Below the pieces are notes generated by a model. It was not told the DNA's origin and searched no databases. It worked only from the letters and a program-made list of their open reading frames with translations. A DNA stretch of 64,000 nt from Neovahlkampfia damariscottae (lineage: Eukaryota; Heterolobosea; Selenaionea; Neovahlkampfiida; Neovahlkampfiidae): positions 1 through 64,000 of the forward strand of contig JABLTG010000087.1 in the NCBI GenBank assembly GCA_016618085.1. The letters run 5' to 3'. Shown here one piece after another: positions 12,215-21,705 of this stretch. The number at the start of each line of letters is the position of its first letter. The stretch's first letter is position 1. Made by a program: the position numbers and the translations under genes.

Positions 12215-12472
12215 TTAATTTTCTCTTCTGTCGTCTTCTTTTCGATAAAAATCTAAATCTTTTGTTATACAAATTTTATATTTTTCCATTATTTCCGAAC
12301 AACCGTACAAACCATTCTTTTTTGCCACACATTGTTGTAATTTATTTTCTAATTTTTCACAATCACTTGAATATTTCATAGGTCTCAAATTTGAACCTTT
12401 TCTCTCTTCTGGATAATCATCTTTATCAAATTCTTCAACTTTTTTTTTTTTGAAAAAATCCAAAATACCCAT
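12215..12472 (-). CDS. twin CX9C (CHCH-type) small protein
   Basis: An 85-residue single-exon protein starting at ATG 12472. Two pairs of cysteines, each spaced by nine residues (CEKLENKLQQC and CSEIMEKYKIC), form the coiled-coil-helix-coiled-coil-helix fold. Such proteins are imported into the mitochondrial intermembrane space by the Mia40/Erv1 disulfide relay and include COX assembly factors and CHCHD proteins. The exact family member cannot be named; the charged N- and C-termini are unlike COX17. It lies 59 nt from the divergent SF3B2 gene, with CCAAT at 12515-12519 between them. Confidence 0.75.
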   Translation of the reverse strand: MGILDFFKKKKVEEFDKDDYPEERKGSNLRPMKYSSDCEKLENKLQQCVAKKNGLYGCSEIMEKYKICITKDLDFYRKEDDRREN

Positions 12473-12530
12473 AATTGATGTCGTAAAGAAGTTTCAAATC
12501 TGAATATTTTTCAACCAATTACATTCAATC

Positions 12531-13802
12531 ATGGTTCAAGGTGTTGAAAAAAAGAAGAAAAAACCAAGACACAAAAAAAAGAAAATTGAAAAAAGAGTAC
12601 TTGAAAAACCTCAAGATTCCAATATAGAATTTGAATATGTAGGTGCTGCTCTTCCAATTTCAGAAACTGATCCAAACTTTCATGAATTTCAAAATATTTT
12701 TCAACGGTTCATGAAACCAGAAGAATTATTAAAAGAAAAAGATACTGAGGAAGATGAAGAATTTGATGAAGAAGATGAAAATTTTTATCAAAAATATGAA
12801 GAATCTAAAGAAGAAAAGGAAGTCAAACTTTCAAAAAAAAAATTAAAATTAATGAAACAATTTTCCGTTGCTCAATTAAAATCTATGGTTGAAAAACCAG
12901 AAGTAGTTGAAGTACACGATGTAACAGCAAAAGATCCAAAATTTTTAATTTTTTTAAAATCTTACAGAGGAACTTTACCAGTTCCACGTCATTGGGCACA
13001 AAGAAAAAAATATCTTAAAGGAAAAATTGGAGTTGAAAAAAAACCATTTCAATTACCAGATTATATAGAAGCAACAGGAATAGCAGAGATTAGAGATAAC
13101 AAAAAAAAAAAATCTTTAAAAATTCAAGCCAGAGAAAGAATGAATCCAAAATTAGGTAAACTTGATATTGATTATCAAATCTTACATGATGCTTTTTTCA
13201 AACATCAAAAAAAATCAAAACTTACAAACTTTGGAGAATTATATTATGAAGGTCGTGAATATGAAATTAAATTGAAACATTTACAACCTGGAAAATTGAC
13301 TGATCGTTTAAAGAAAGCTTTGGGTATGCCAGTTTCAGAATCAGATGTACCACCACCTTGGTTAATCAATATGCAACAATATGGTCCACCTCCTTCTTAT
13401 CCAAATTTAAAAATACCTGGTTTAAATGCTCCAATACCAGAAGGTGCTCAATGGGGATATCAACCTGGTGGATGGGGTAGAGCTCCTGTAAATCAAGATG
13501 GTATTCCATTATATGGTGATGTATTCAGAAATAAATTAATTGAAACGGAAATTGAAAAAGAAAATATTGATACAACTTTATGGGGTCAAATGGAAGAACC
13601 TGTTTATTTAGATGTACCATTAAATAGAGAAGAAGAGGAAGAAGAAGAAATTGAAGATATGGAAGAAGAAGAAGAAGAAGAAGAAATATTAATGGAACCT
13701 ACTTTACCTCCTTTACCAAAATCAAAACCACCAATAGGATCAAAATCATCAACAAGTACATTTATTGATATGCCAACAGAAGAATTAGATTTAAGAAAAT
13801 AA
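12531..13802 (+). CDS. SF3B2: splicing factor SF3b subunit 2 (SAP145/Cus1)
   Basis: Intron-free gene for 423 residues. The conserved core spans about residues 120-330: PVPRHWAQRKKYLKGKIG, the PSP domain (LKHLQPGKLTDRLKKALGMP) and YPNLKIPGLNAPIPEGAQW with GGWGRAP. SF3B2 is part of the U2 snRNP SF3b complex that contacts the branch site and, with SF3b49, anchors U2 to pre-mRNA. That role is directly relevant in a genome with such small introns. The N-terminus is lysine-rich and the C-terminus glutamate-rich, both low complexity. It is shorter than animal orthologues, which have extended N-termini. Confidence 0.95.
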   Translation: MVQGVEKKKKKPRHKKKKIEKRVLEKPQDSNIEFEYVGAALPISETDPNFHEFQNIFQRFMKPEELLKEKDTEEDEEFDEEDENFYQKYEESKEEKEVKLSKKKLKLMKQFSVAQLKSMVEKPEVVEVHDVTAKDPKFLIFLKSYRGTLPVPRHWAQRKKYLKGKIGVEKKPFQLPDYIEATGIAEIRDNKKKKSLKIQARERMNPKLGKLDIDYQILHDAFFKHQKKSKLTNFGELYYEGREYEIKLKHLQPGKLTDRLKKALGMPVSESDVPPPWLINMQQYGPPPSYPNLKIPGLNAPIPEGAQWGYQPGGWGRAPVNQDGIPLYGDVFRNKLIETEIEKENIDTTLWGQMEEPVYLDVPLNREEEEEEEIEDMEEEEEEEEILMEPTLPPLPKSKPPIGSKSSTSTFIDMPTEELDLRK

Positions 13803-13804
13803 AA

Positions 13805-15110
13805 TTATTTTTTTTCAATTTTCAATTTTGGAATTAATTCCATTACTTTTTTGGTATCTTCTGGATTTGGATTTATTTTTGTTTTTGGTGTTGCTTTTCC
13901 AATGATTATATTTTTTTTTTTTTTGCTTTCCGTTTTTGTTCCAATCATTACTGGATTTTCGATTCCATTTGTTCCTTTTGTGTATAATACTTGTTTTGGG
14001 TCAAATAAAATATCTAAATTGTTTTTTTTAATTATTATTTTCTTACGATTAAAACAAAAATCTGATGATAATAATCTCTTTTCATTACAATTTGAATAAT
14101 CACAAAGAGATACTCCAGCAGAATCTATTTTTGGTACTCTAATACATTGAGTTGAATATGAAACAGTATCTTCATTCATTTGAATTGGTTCATACTTTTT
14201 TATATCAAAATCTACTTTAAAAGTACCATCAGGTACATTCAATGAACTATTTATAAATTTCTCTTTTTGTTTTATGAAATCTAAATATTTGTTTTGTAAA
14301 TTGAATTTTATATTCTTATATTGATTATAATAAATTCTTAATAAATTTTCAATTCGTTCTTTTCTCATTTCTAAAAATTCTTCTTCTGATAAATTTTCTA
14401 CTTTTTTAAATTTATGTAAATAAGGAGTAGATTCAATATATTCTTCATCACTTGATGGTACATCTGATTCTGTATCACTATCATGTAAATATCTTCTTCT
14501 TCTTTTTCCAACTTCATTCTCTTCATTATCGGTATCAGAATCTGAATTTTCCTCTTTTTTTTGTCTTTTATTACTTGATGTTCCATTTGTACCATCATCG
14601 TTTTTTCTCTTTTTTTTTTGTGTTCCTGTATTCTTTGGTATTATACCTAACATTTGTTTATGAGAATTACAATAACGAATATCTTCTTGATTTAAATTTA
14701 CTGGGTTTGTACATCTTTTTTTTGATTGTTTTGATATAAAATCACATTGTTTAAATGGTGCATCAATATCTTTATTTTTTTCAATTTCTATTTTTTTTTT
14801 ACCTTGTAGTATGTGTTTCACACAAAATTCATATCCTTTCATTGGTCTTTGTGTACAATTTGAAACTCCAAATGAACTTTTAAAGTTAAATTTTAATTAA
14901 TTTTTACCAAAATTTCTTTCCATCTGGAGCTGTATGCTCTTTCTTTGGTACTACTGGAATATCTCCTCTGTCAACTAATCCAAGTGTTGGATGTTTAAAT
15001 TTTTTTGTTTTATCATAATCTTCTTCCTTTGTCTCTTTTGGTTTTTCTGTTTCAGTTTGTGGTTCTTCCTTTGTTTCTTTTTTTGTTTCTTCGTTATTTG
15101 TCTCACTCAT
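13805..15110 (-). CDS. KANSL2/INO80D-like zinc-binding protein
   Basis: Two exons (15110-14908 and 14876-13805) give 424 residues. The 31-nt intron splits a cysteine codon and joins KKF to CSFGVSNCTQ. The result is the potential DNA-binding domain pattern CSF..NC..RPMKGYEFCVKHIL, followed by a second copy, QCDFISKQSKKRC...YCNSHK. A third cysteine cluster, LCDYSNCNEKRLLSSDFC, follows in the C-terminal third. This repeated Cys-His arrangement is typical of KANSL2, a subunit of the NSL histone acetyltransferase complex, and of INO80D. The N-terminus is acidic and lysine-rich. The first exon on its own could be mistaken for a separate small gene, but the joined zinc ligands argue against that. 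Confidence 0.75.
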
Positions 15111-15288
15111 TACTTGATTTGTTGAATTGGATTGATTGGATGAAAAATTCTTAATTTTTTTTTGTTTTTTCTTTGTTTTTACATAATTTTTCTATTGAAA
15201 ATCAGTTTTTTTGGGAATTATCAAGAACCAATAAAACAGACTCAATTCTCATTGACAAATCAAATCGCTCAAAAAAAAAAAACAAAAC

Positions 15289-17597
15289 ATGGACGAATCT
15301 CAAGCAGCTTTTATGCAAGCATGGAAAAAATTAGATGCTGATGATGGTATAATATAATAAATTGATTTTTAAATTTTAAAGAACGTGAATTAATTGAAAT
15401 GGAAAAATTACTTGCGAACTTTGACAAATTCGCAAAAATAGAAAAAAAAGAAACAACAGAAGATAAAAAAGCATCATTTCTTGAATTAGATTCTTTTAAA
15501 GTAACTTTATTTTCTTTAAATAACAAAAACAGGGAACAGTTATAAACTTTCCATTAACTGGAGAAGACTGTCAAAACATCATTGATGCTGTTAGTTCAGG
15601 TGAAAAAATACATTATAAATTTGTTTTACATATCCTATTGTCATGTGTTATTTTATTCAAAAAAGAATCAGATTCACATGTAAAAAAAGTTAATATACCA
15701 AAAGATGGAAAACTTGTTGTAGTTGGAGATTTACATGGACAACTTTTAGATTTATTAACTATCATTAAGAAATTTGGTTTACCTTCTGAAAAACAAACTT
15801 ATATTTTTAACGGTGATTTTGTTGATAGAGGTGCTCATTGTACTGAAGTTTTGATCATTTTATATTCTTTAAAATTGGCTTTTCCAAGTTATATGTTTAT
15901 CAATAGAGGAAATCATGAATTTGAAAATTTAAACATTCGTTATGGATTTGAAGATGAAGTTCATAAAAAATATGATCGTCATATCTTTCGTTTAATTCAA
16001 GATACTTTTAAACTTTTAACTCTTTATACAATCATTAATGATAAAGTTTTGGGTAAGAAAAAAAAAAAGAAAATTAATTTTTTTAGTTTTACATGGTGGT
16101 CTATATCAATATCATGATGTTTCACTTGATGAATTAAAATCATTTAAAGTACCATTGGAGTCAAATAAAGAAAAAAGAAGTCAAACTATTATTGTCCAAT
16201 CATTATGGTCTGATCCAGATGATGAAGAAGGATATGCACCAAGTGATAGAGGTGTTGGTATTTTATTTGGACATGATGTAACAAGTACATTTTTAAAAAG
16301 AAATGATCTTGAACTTGTAATTCGTTCACATGAAATGGTTGATGAAGGATATGAAATGAAACATAATGATCAATTAATTACAGTATTTAGTGCATCATAT
16401 TATGCAGGATCTGCTTTTAATAAAGGAGCAGTTGTTGTCTTTAATGATAAAACAGGATTAAAACCAGATTTCTTTCAATATTATGCAAGTATTTCAAAAG
16501 AATCAAATTTCCAAGAAGAAACATTAAATCAATTAAAAGAAAGAATATTTCATCATCGATCTGAATTATTCAAAGAATTTGCAAAATTAGATCCAGATCA
16601 TGATTCAATTATAACAGTTGATGATTGGGTAAAAACATTAAAAACAATTATACCTGTTTCAGTTGATTGGAAGATTATTCAACCATATTTAACCGAATCA
16701 TTTGAAGGACAAATTGATTATGCACAATTTCTTAATAGATTTGTTATTAATGTTGGTAATCAAGTATCAAGTGCATTTGAACATCATATTATTCAAAAAA
16801 TGTGTGTTAAATTAGTTGAAAATATGGGAAATTTAAAAGAAGCATTTCAATCATTTGATGTAAATGGAGATGGTAGATTAAGTTATTCTGAATTTGTTAA
16901 CATTTTAAAATTATATGATCTTGGATTATCAGAAGATCAAATGTTAGATTTTACAGCTTCAATGGATGAAGATGAAAATGGTACAATTGAATTTGAAGAA
17001 TTTGAAAATAGATTCTCAGTTGATTTTAAATTAGAATCAACAGATGAAGGTTTAAGAAAGAAATTACAAGATATTTCAAAAAAATTATTACAAAATATTA
17101 AAGAAATTAGTAAAGCATTTGATGAATTTGATGAAAATGGAGATGGAAATATTGATTTTGATGAATTTGTAAAAAGTTTAGAAGGTTTAGGTTTTAAATA
17201 TGAAACTGAAGATTTAAAATCATTATTTCAAATTATTGATAAAGATCAATCAGGTTCAATTACAATTGATGAATTTCAAAATTCATTTTCAGTTGTTGAT
17301 GAAAAATCAGATATTTATACTCAAAATATTATTCAAAAAGTTTGTCTTGCAATTTATAAAGGTAGACATAAATTAAAACATCTCTTTAGAGAAATGGATT
17401 TAGATGGAAATAATAAAATTGATGTTGATGAATTTACAGTTGGTCTTGATGCTTTAGGTTTAACTTTAGAGAAACCTTTAACTCAACAACAAATTCAAAT
17501 CATTTTTAATGCAATTGATACTGATGGTTCAGGTGAAATTGATTTTGATGAATTTACAAATGCATTCAAACTTGTTGATTCAGGTTCAAAAAAATAA
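15289..17597 (+). CDS. PPEF-like Ser/Thr phosphatase with many EF-hands
   Basis: Four exons (15289-15346, 15382-15500, 15533-16052, 16087-17597) encode 735 residues. The PPP catalytic domain occupies about residues 85-370, with all metal ligand motifs: GDLHGQ, GDFVDRG, GNHE, HGG and RSHE. The C-terminal half holds at least seven canonical EF-hand loops, for example DVNGDGRLSYSEF, DENGDGNIDFDEF and DTDGSGEIDFDEF, plus one degenerate loop. PPEF/PP7 enzymes are calcium-regulated phosphatases, but animal PPEF has fewer EF-hands. No clear IQ motif is seen in the N-terminus. Calcium control of the phosphatase is inferred from the fusion. Confidence 0.88.
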
Positions 17598-17622
17598 ATC
17601 TTTCTTTTACAAAAACTATTTT

Positions 17623-18357
17623 TTATTCCTGTTTAGCTTCAGTCATAATTCTTTCCATTTCTAGTTCATCATAATTTTCAACACTAACAACTTCTGGAAT
17701 ATAATGCATCATCATATTCTCAATACCACCTTTTAATGTAACTGTGGATGAAGGACAACTTGTACAACTACCTTGAAGTTGTAAGTACAAAATTCCTTCT
17801 TTGAATTCTTTAAAAACAACATCACCACCATCATCTTGAACCATAGGTCTAATTCTAGTATCCAATAATTCTTTAATTGCAATAACAACTTCATCGTCTT
17901 CTTCATTAATTCTAGTATCTTCTGCTGGTTGAGCATCTTTTGGTAAAATTTCTTTTCCTGAAGAATAGAAATTTGAAATTGAATCATAAATGAAAGGTTT
18001 TAATTTTTCCCAGTCAACTATTTAATTATTAGTTATTCATTTTTTCAAACCTTCTTCTGTCTTTGTTACTGTGATAAAATCATCCGAAAAAAAAAGACCT
18101 TTTACATTATCAACTCTGAATATTTCCTTGGCTAAAGGTGACTTGTAAGCATCTGAAGGTGATGGAATATCTCTTTTAAAAAAAATAAAATTAATTTTTT
18201 TTGCATCATTTTCTTACAAAGTATTGCCTGGTTCAAGAACACTTTTTCCTGCTGGAAAGAACTTTAAACTATTTGGATTTGGTGTTTCTTTTGTGTAAAT
18301 AAAAAAAAATCTCTTCAAAGATTGAATCGGAGTTCGTAAACGAAAAATTGACTTCAT
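17623..18357 (-). CDS. NFU1: NFU1 iron-sulfur cluster scaffold, mitochondrial
   Basis: Three exons (18357-18218, 18172-18051, 18017-17623) give 218 residues. A basic N-terminus ([17 protein letters not shown]) looks like a mitochondrial presequence. The Nfu_N domain follows ([23 protein letters not shown]) and then the C-terminal NifU-like domain with the cluster-binding CTSC. NFU1 passes 4Fe-4S clusters to lipoyl synthase, succinate dehydrogenase and aconitase. The ATG itself overlaps a CCAAT motif, giving CCAATG. The second intron starts GTTTGA. Length and domain order are as usual. Confidence 0.95.
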
Positions 18358-18424
18358 TGGTTAAAAAAAAAAATGAAAAAAAAATAAATAAATTGACTTT
18401 AAATTTCAAAAAAAAAATTGAAGT

Positions 18425-19864
18425 TTATTTTGATGATGAAACTAATTGACCAACAACATTACATGTTGCCGAAACAAATAAACAAACAGGAGCTGTTACA
18501 TTTGAATAAGCAGTTCCTAAATCTTTTCCGTTCTTTTTAAATCCAATTGTTCCTTTTGTTAAGTCAACATAAACTGTAATAACATCACCTTGTGCATACG
18601 TTTGATTCCCATAAGGAATTCCAGAACCAGAATTATGATTTTTCTTTCCATTTGCAACATAACCCCATCCATTAACATTATGTCCTAAATATGTATTTAA
18701 TGGATAATTTGGTTTTGCAACTCCAATAATCATCATCCAAGAATTTCCTAAAAAAAAAATTAAATTTCTTCTTTACTAATTTTACCTGTTGAAGTCAAAG
18801 TTTTAAGTTTAATATGCCATTCATGTTTTCCTTTTTTCAATTCTGTCCCTGAAATACCTGTCCAAGTTGTTGTATTCATGGTGAAAGTTGTTTGCTTGTT
18901 TGACCATTTATACAAACCAAATGAAGAATAAGAACCTCTCATTTTATATTTCTTTGGTAATTCATCACCTGTTGCATGTAATTCTAAAGCTTCAATCCAT
19001 TGTTCTTCTGGAACAACTCCTGTTGGTCTACAACGTTCAAATAAATCTTTTGAGTCAATTAGCGGATAACGAATATATTTCATTATATCTTCTGTTAAAA
19101 CAGTATTTAAATCATCTAAACCACCATCAAGTTGTGATCTTCCCCATTTTATAATATAATCAAAAAGTGTAATTTCTTCAATGTTTAACTCATCATTTTG
19201 AACTATAAATATCATTGTTTGTTTGTCCAACTTTTTAAAATCTTTTGATTTGAAACATTCTTCTGGTTTTTTTGCTAATAACGAAACACAACTTTTAACA
19301 AAAATATCATCATAATATTTTTCAGTTCCACTTCTTGCTAATAAAATTAAAGACAAAACTGAGTTGATATTGACCTTTTTCACTATTTAAAAAAGTTATT
19401 TCTTTTTTTTTTTTTTATACTCATTTGTCGGAAACATAAATCTTTAAGTTTTGGTAAACCAAACTCATCAGCCAATGGTAAAAGAAGTTTCCAATTTTCA
19501 TCAGTCAATTTTAAACTACCAGTATACATCCATTTAACAGCTTCAACAACAGTTTGATAACCTTTTTTTTTTTTGTTAATAAACTTTTCTTCTTCTTACT
19601 GTGTTCTTCTCCCATGACATACTCTGTTACAGTTGATGATAATTCTTTTAACATTTTTGGGCTTCTCATTTTTAAAATTATTTTATGAGCATAAATAGGA
19701 GGAGCATCATTTACAACAAGAGTAATATCACTTGTAACTTCGTCGTTAACTAATTGACCAAAATCTAAACATATTTGAGAAAGGTCTACGAACTCTTTTG
19801 GTTTTTTTTGATTTGAAAGTGATACTTCAATGCCTGTTTTTGTATTTTTTTTCTTATCTCTCAT
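18425..19864 (-). CDS. BTB-BACK-SPRY protein
   Basis: Four exons (19864-19600, 19561-19421, 19382-18786, 18747-18425) encode 441 residues. The BTB domain lies about residues 20-130 (SDITLVVNDAPPIYAHKIIL, AVKWMYTGSL), a BACK domain about 130-230, and a B30.2/SPRY-like lectin fold to the end (WGYVANGKKN, VYVDLTKGTIGFKKNGKDLG). BTB-BACK proteins often serve as Cullin-3 adaptors, and SPRY is a protein- or ligand-binding module, so a substrate receptor is the simplest guess. All introns are 38 nt. The gene closely resembles the C-terminal part of the jacalin-BTB protein at 58392, so the two are probably paralogues. Confidence 0.85.
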
Positions 19865-19942
19865 CAATCGAAGTTTTTTTGGATTTTTTTAGAAGCGATT
19901 GTAATTGGTCAAAAAAAAAATTATTTTTATTTTTAAATTTTT

Positions 19943-21599
19943 TCATTCACTCAACTCTGTTTTTCCCATGAAAGATTGTAATACTTTTGGAATTTCAACT
20001 TTCAAAATCCCATTTTCTAAAAATTGATTATTCTCTAAAATCGCAATCATGATTCTTGGAATTGCCAATGCTGCAAAGTTAATTAATGTTTGTTAAATAC
20101 CTGTTCCATTCTGTTTGTTTTTTTTTGTCAATTTTTTTTTTTCTTACCAATGTATGAACATAATAATTTTTTTTATCATCATTTTTGTATCTTGTAAAAA
20201 ATCTTCTTGATTGAAAATCTAAACAATTAGATGTGCTTGATATTTCCCCGAAATCTCCCTTTCCTGTGAAATAAGCTTCAATATCAATTTTTCTATAAGC
20301 CGGATTTCCAAGGTCAATTGCAGGCATCTGTATTTAGAGATTTTTAAAAATGTTGTGTTTACCTCTAATACTCTTTAAAATATTTCAGTATTGAAAAAAT
20401 TACCTGAATGGTATTCCTAATGTATTGTATAATTCCTTTTGAATTTCAATCAATTTTTCAAACTCTTTTTCTGAATCTTCTGGCGTAGAAAAAACGAACA
20501 TTTCGACTTTTTTAAATTGATGAACCCTATATAATCCTCTCTTAAAACTTTAATTTTTTAAATAAATTATACACTACAGAAAAAGTTAAAAATAAAAAGT
20601 TATTTTACTCATGAGATCCTATGTCATGATTTTAATATTTTTTTCAAATACCTCCTGAACCAGCTTCCTTTCTAAAACAATTTGAAACTCCACCCAATTT
20701 TAATGGCAAATCAAATTTCTTTAAGATTTTATTTGAGTATAATGCAGCCAATGATATTTCAGATGTACCAATCAATGACAAATCACTATTTAAATCAATA
20801 AAAAATGAGATTACGAATTTTCAATTGAATATATTTGAGAATGAGCACCTAATACACATTTTTAAAATTAAAATCAATTCATACCTCTTGGTTGAAATCC
20901 ACAACTTTCTATCATTTTATTCTTTATTAATTCTGGTGTTGAAAAACAATCAAAGTTCTTTTTTCTTAAAAATTGAAGAGTGTATTGAATCAATGCCATT
21001 TCTAAAAAAATAGCATCATTTTTTAAATAATAAGATTTTGGATGTGAAGTAGTACTTCCACTTTCAAAATCAATTAAATTTAAACGGGTTGAAATATCAT
21101 AGTGATTCAATTTATTTTTTTTAACTTTAACTAAATCTTGTTGTTTTTCTTTTTCTTTTTCTTCTTCAATCAAGAAGTTTGAATATAAAAATTTTTGTTC
21201 TGATAAAGGTGTTTCTTTTGAGCATAAATTCGGTATTTTTGAAAAATTATGAATCAATTCTGTTGATAAATTTTCATTTTCTTTTTCTAAATTTGAAATT
21301 TCTTCTTTTATTTCTTTTACTCTTTTTATTAAATCCTCATTTCTTTCTTTTTTCATTTGCTTTGAAATTTCATTTCTTTCTTTTTGTAAATGTTCTATTT
21401 TGAGTTTTAAATTTGATTCTTTATGATATAAATCAATTGAATTTTGAAGATTAATCTCATGTGAGTCTAAATTTCTTATTTTTATTGAATTTTCATATTC
21501 TTCTTTTTTTGCAGTAATTCCTTTGAAATCGAATCTTGGTTTTATTTCATTGAAATTAAATCTTTTAAGATTAAATTTGAAAATTTTGTTGCTCTTCAT
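19943..21599 (-). CDS. seryl-tRNA synthetase, probably mitochondrial
   Basis: Ten exons in the preferred model: 21599-20885, 20848-20815, 20785-20652, 20618-20609, 20573, 20540-20404, 20372-20363, 20327-20148, 20110-20101 and 20070-19943, giving 452 residues. The N-terminal coiled-coil arm (residues 30-120) binds tRNA. The class II core has FRKEAG (motif 2), [29 protein letters not shown] and NGTALAIPR (motif 3). The N-terminal start, [16 protein letters not shown], is basic and could be a mitochondrial presequence, and the motif 2 loop is organelle-like. Three exons are exactly 10 nt and one is probably a single T. The total frame closes only with these mini-exons or a close alternative. Confidence 0.88.
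20101..20110 (-). other. 10-nt exon of seryl-tRNA synthetase (motif 3)
   Basis: AAT GGA ACA G between introns 20147-20111 and 20100-20071. It encodes Asn-Gly-Thr of the class II motif 3 (NGTALAIPR). Since this motif is invariant, the exon is well supported. Confidence 0.8.
20363..20372 (-). other. 10-nt exon of seryl-tRNA synthetase (PFRVLE)
   Basis: Between introns 20403-20373 and 20362-20328. It gives A GTA TTA GAG and joins LGIPF to [11 protein letters not shown], reproducing the conserved PxRVxx(x)xxDLG segment of SerRS. Confidence 0.75.
20573..20573 (-). other. probable 1-nt exon of seryl-tRNA synthetase
   Basis: Reading the minus strand, exon ...CAT GA is followed by GTAAAATA...CTGTAG (35 nt, 20608-20574), one T, then GTATAA...TTTTAAG (32 nt, 20572-20541), then AGA GGA. 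Both intervals have the size and borders of ordinary introns here. Splicing gives SHDRGLYRV, keeping the Arg before GLYRV that is conserved in the family. The rival model is one 70-nt intron ending AAGAG, which also keeps frame but loses that Arg. RNA evidence is needed to decide. Confidence 0.5.
20609..20618 (-). other. 10-nt exon of seryl-tRNA synthetase (motif 2 loop)
   Basis: Supplies GA TCT CAT GA between introns 20651-20619 and 20608-20574. It encodes the Ser-His of the motif 2 loop, linking FRKEAGSGG to the RGLYRVHQF block. The frame and family motif both require a short insertion here. Confidence 0.65.
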
Positions 21600-21615
21600 T
21601 CAAAAAATTGAATGA

Positions 21616-21664
21616 CCAATCAAAACTAACAACCAATAAAAATCATTCCTCCCTTTTAGCCAAT
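21616..21664 (+). promoter_or_regulatory. three CCAAT(C/A)AAA boxes between divergent genes
   Basis: CCAAT occurs at 21616-21620, 21633-21637 and 21660-21664 in the 106-nt spacer between SerRS (start 21599) and the CIPK-like kinase (start 21706). Each continues with CAAA or AAAA. The spacer contains little else, so these are the best candidates for promoter elements of both genes. Confidence 0.5.
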
Positions 21665-21705
21665 AAAATAGCGTAGACGTAAAAAACAAAAAACGGTTAA
21701 AAACA

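Noticed and set aside
14904-15110. Stand-alone small acidic protein
   Set aside because: A 31-nt intron joins it to the KANSL2-like gene and rebuilds a zinc-binding Cys; it is the first exon.
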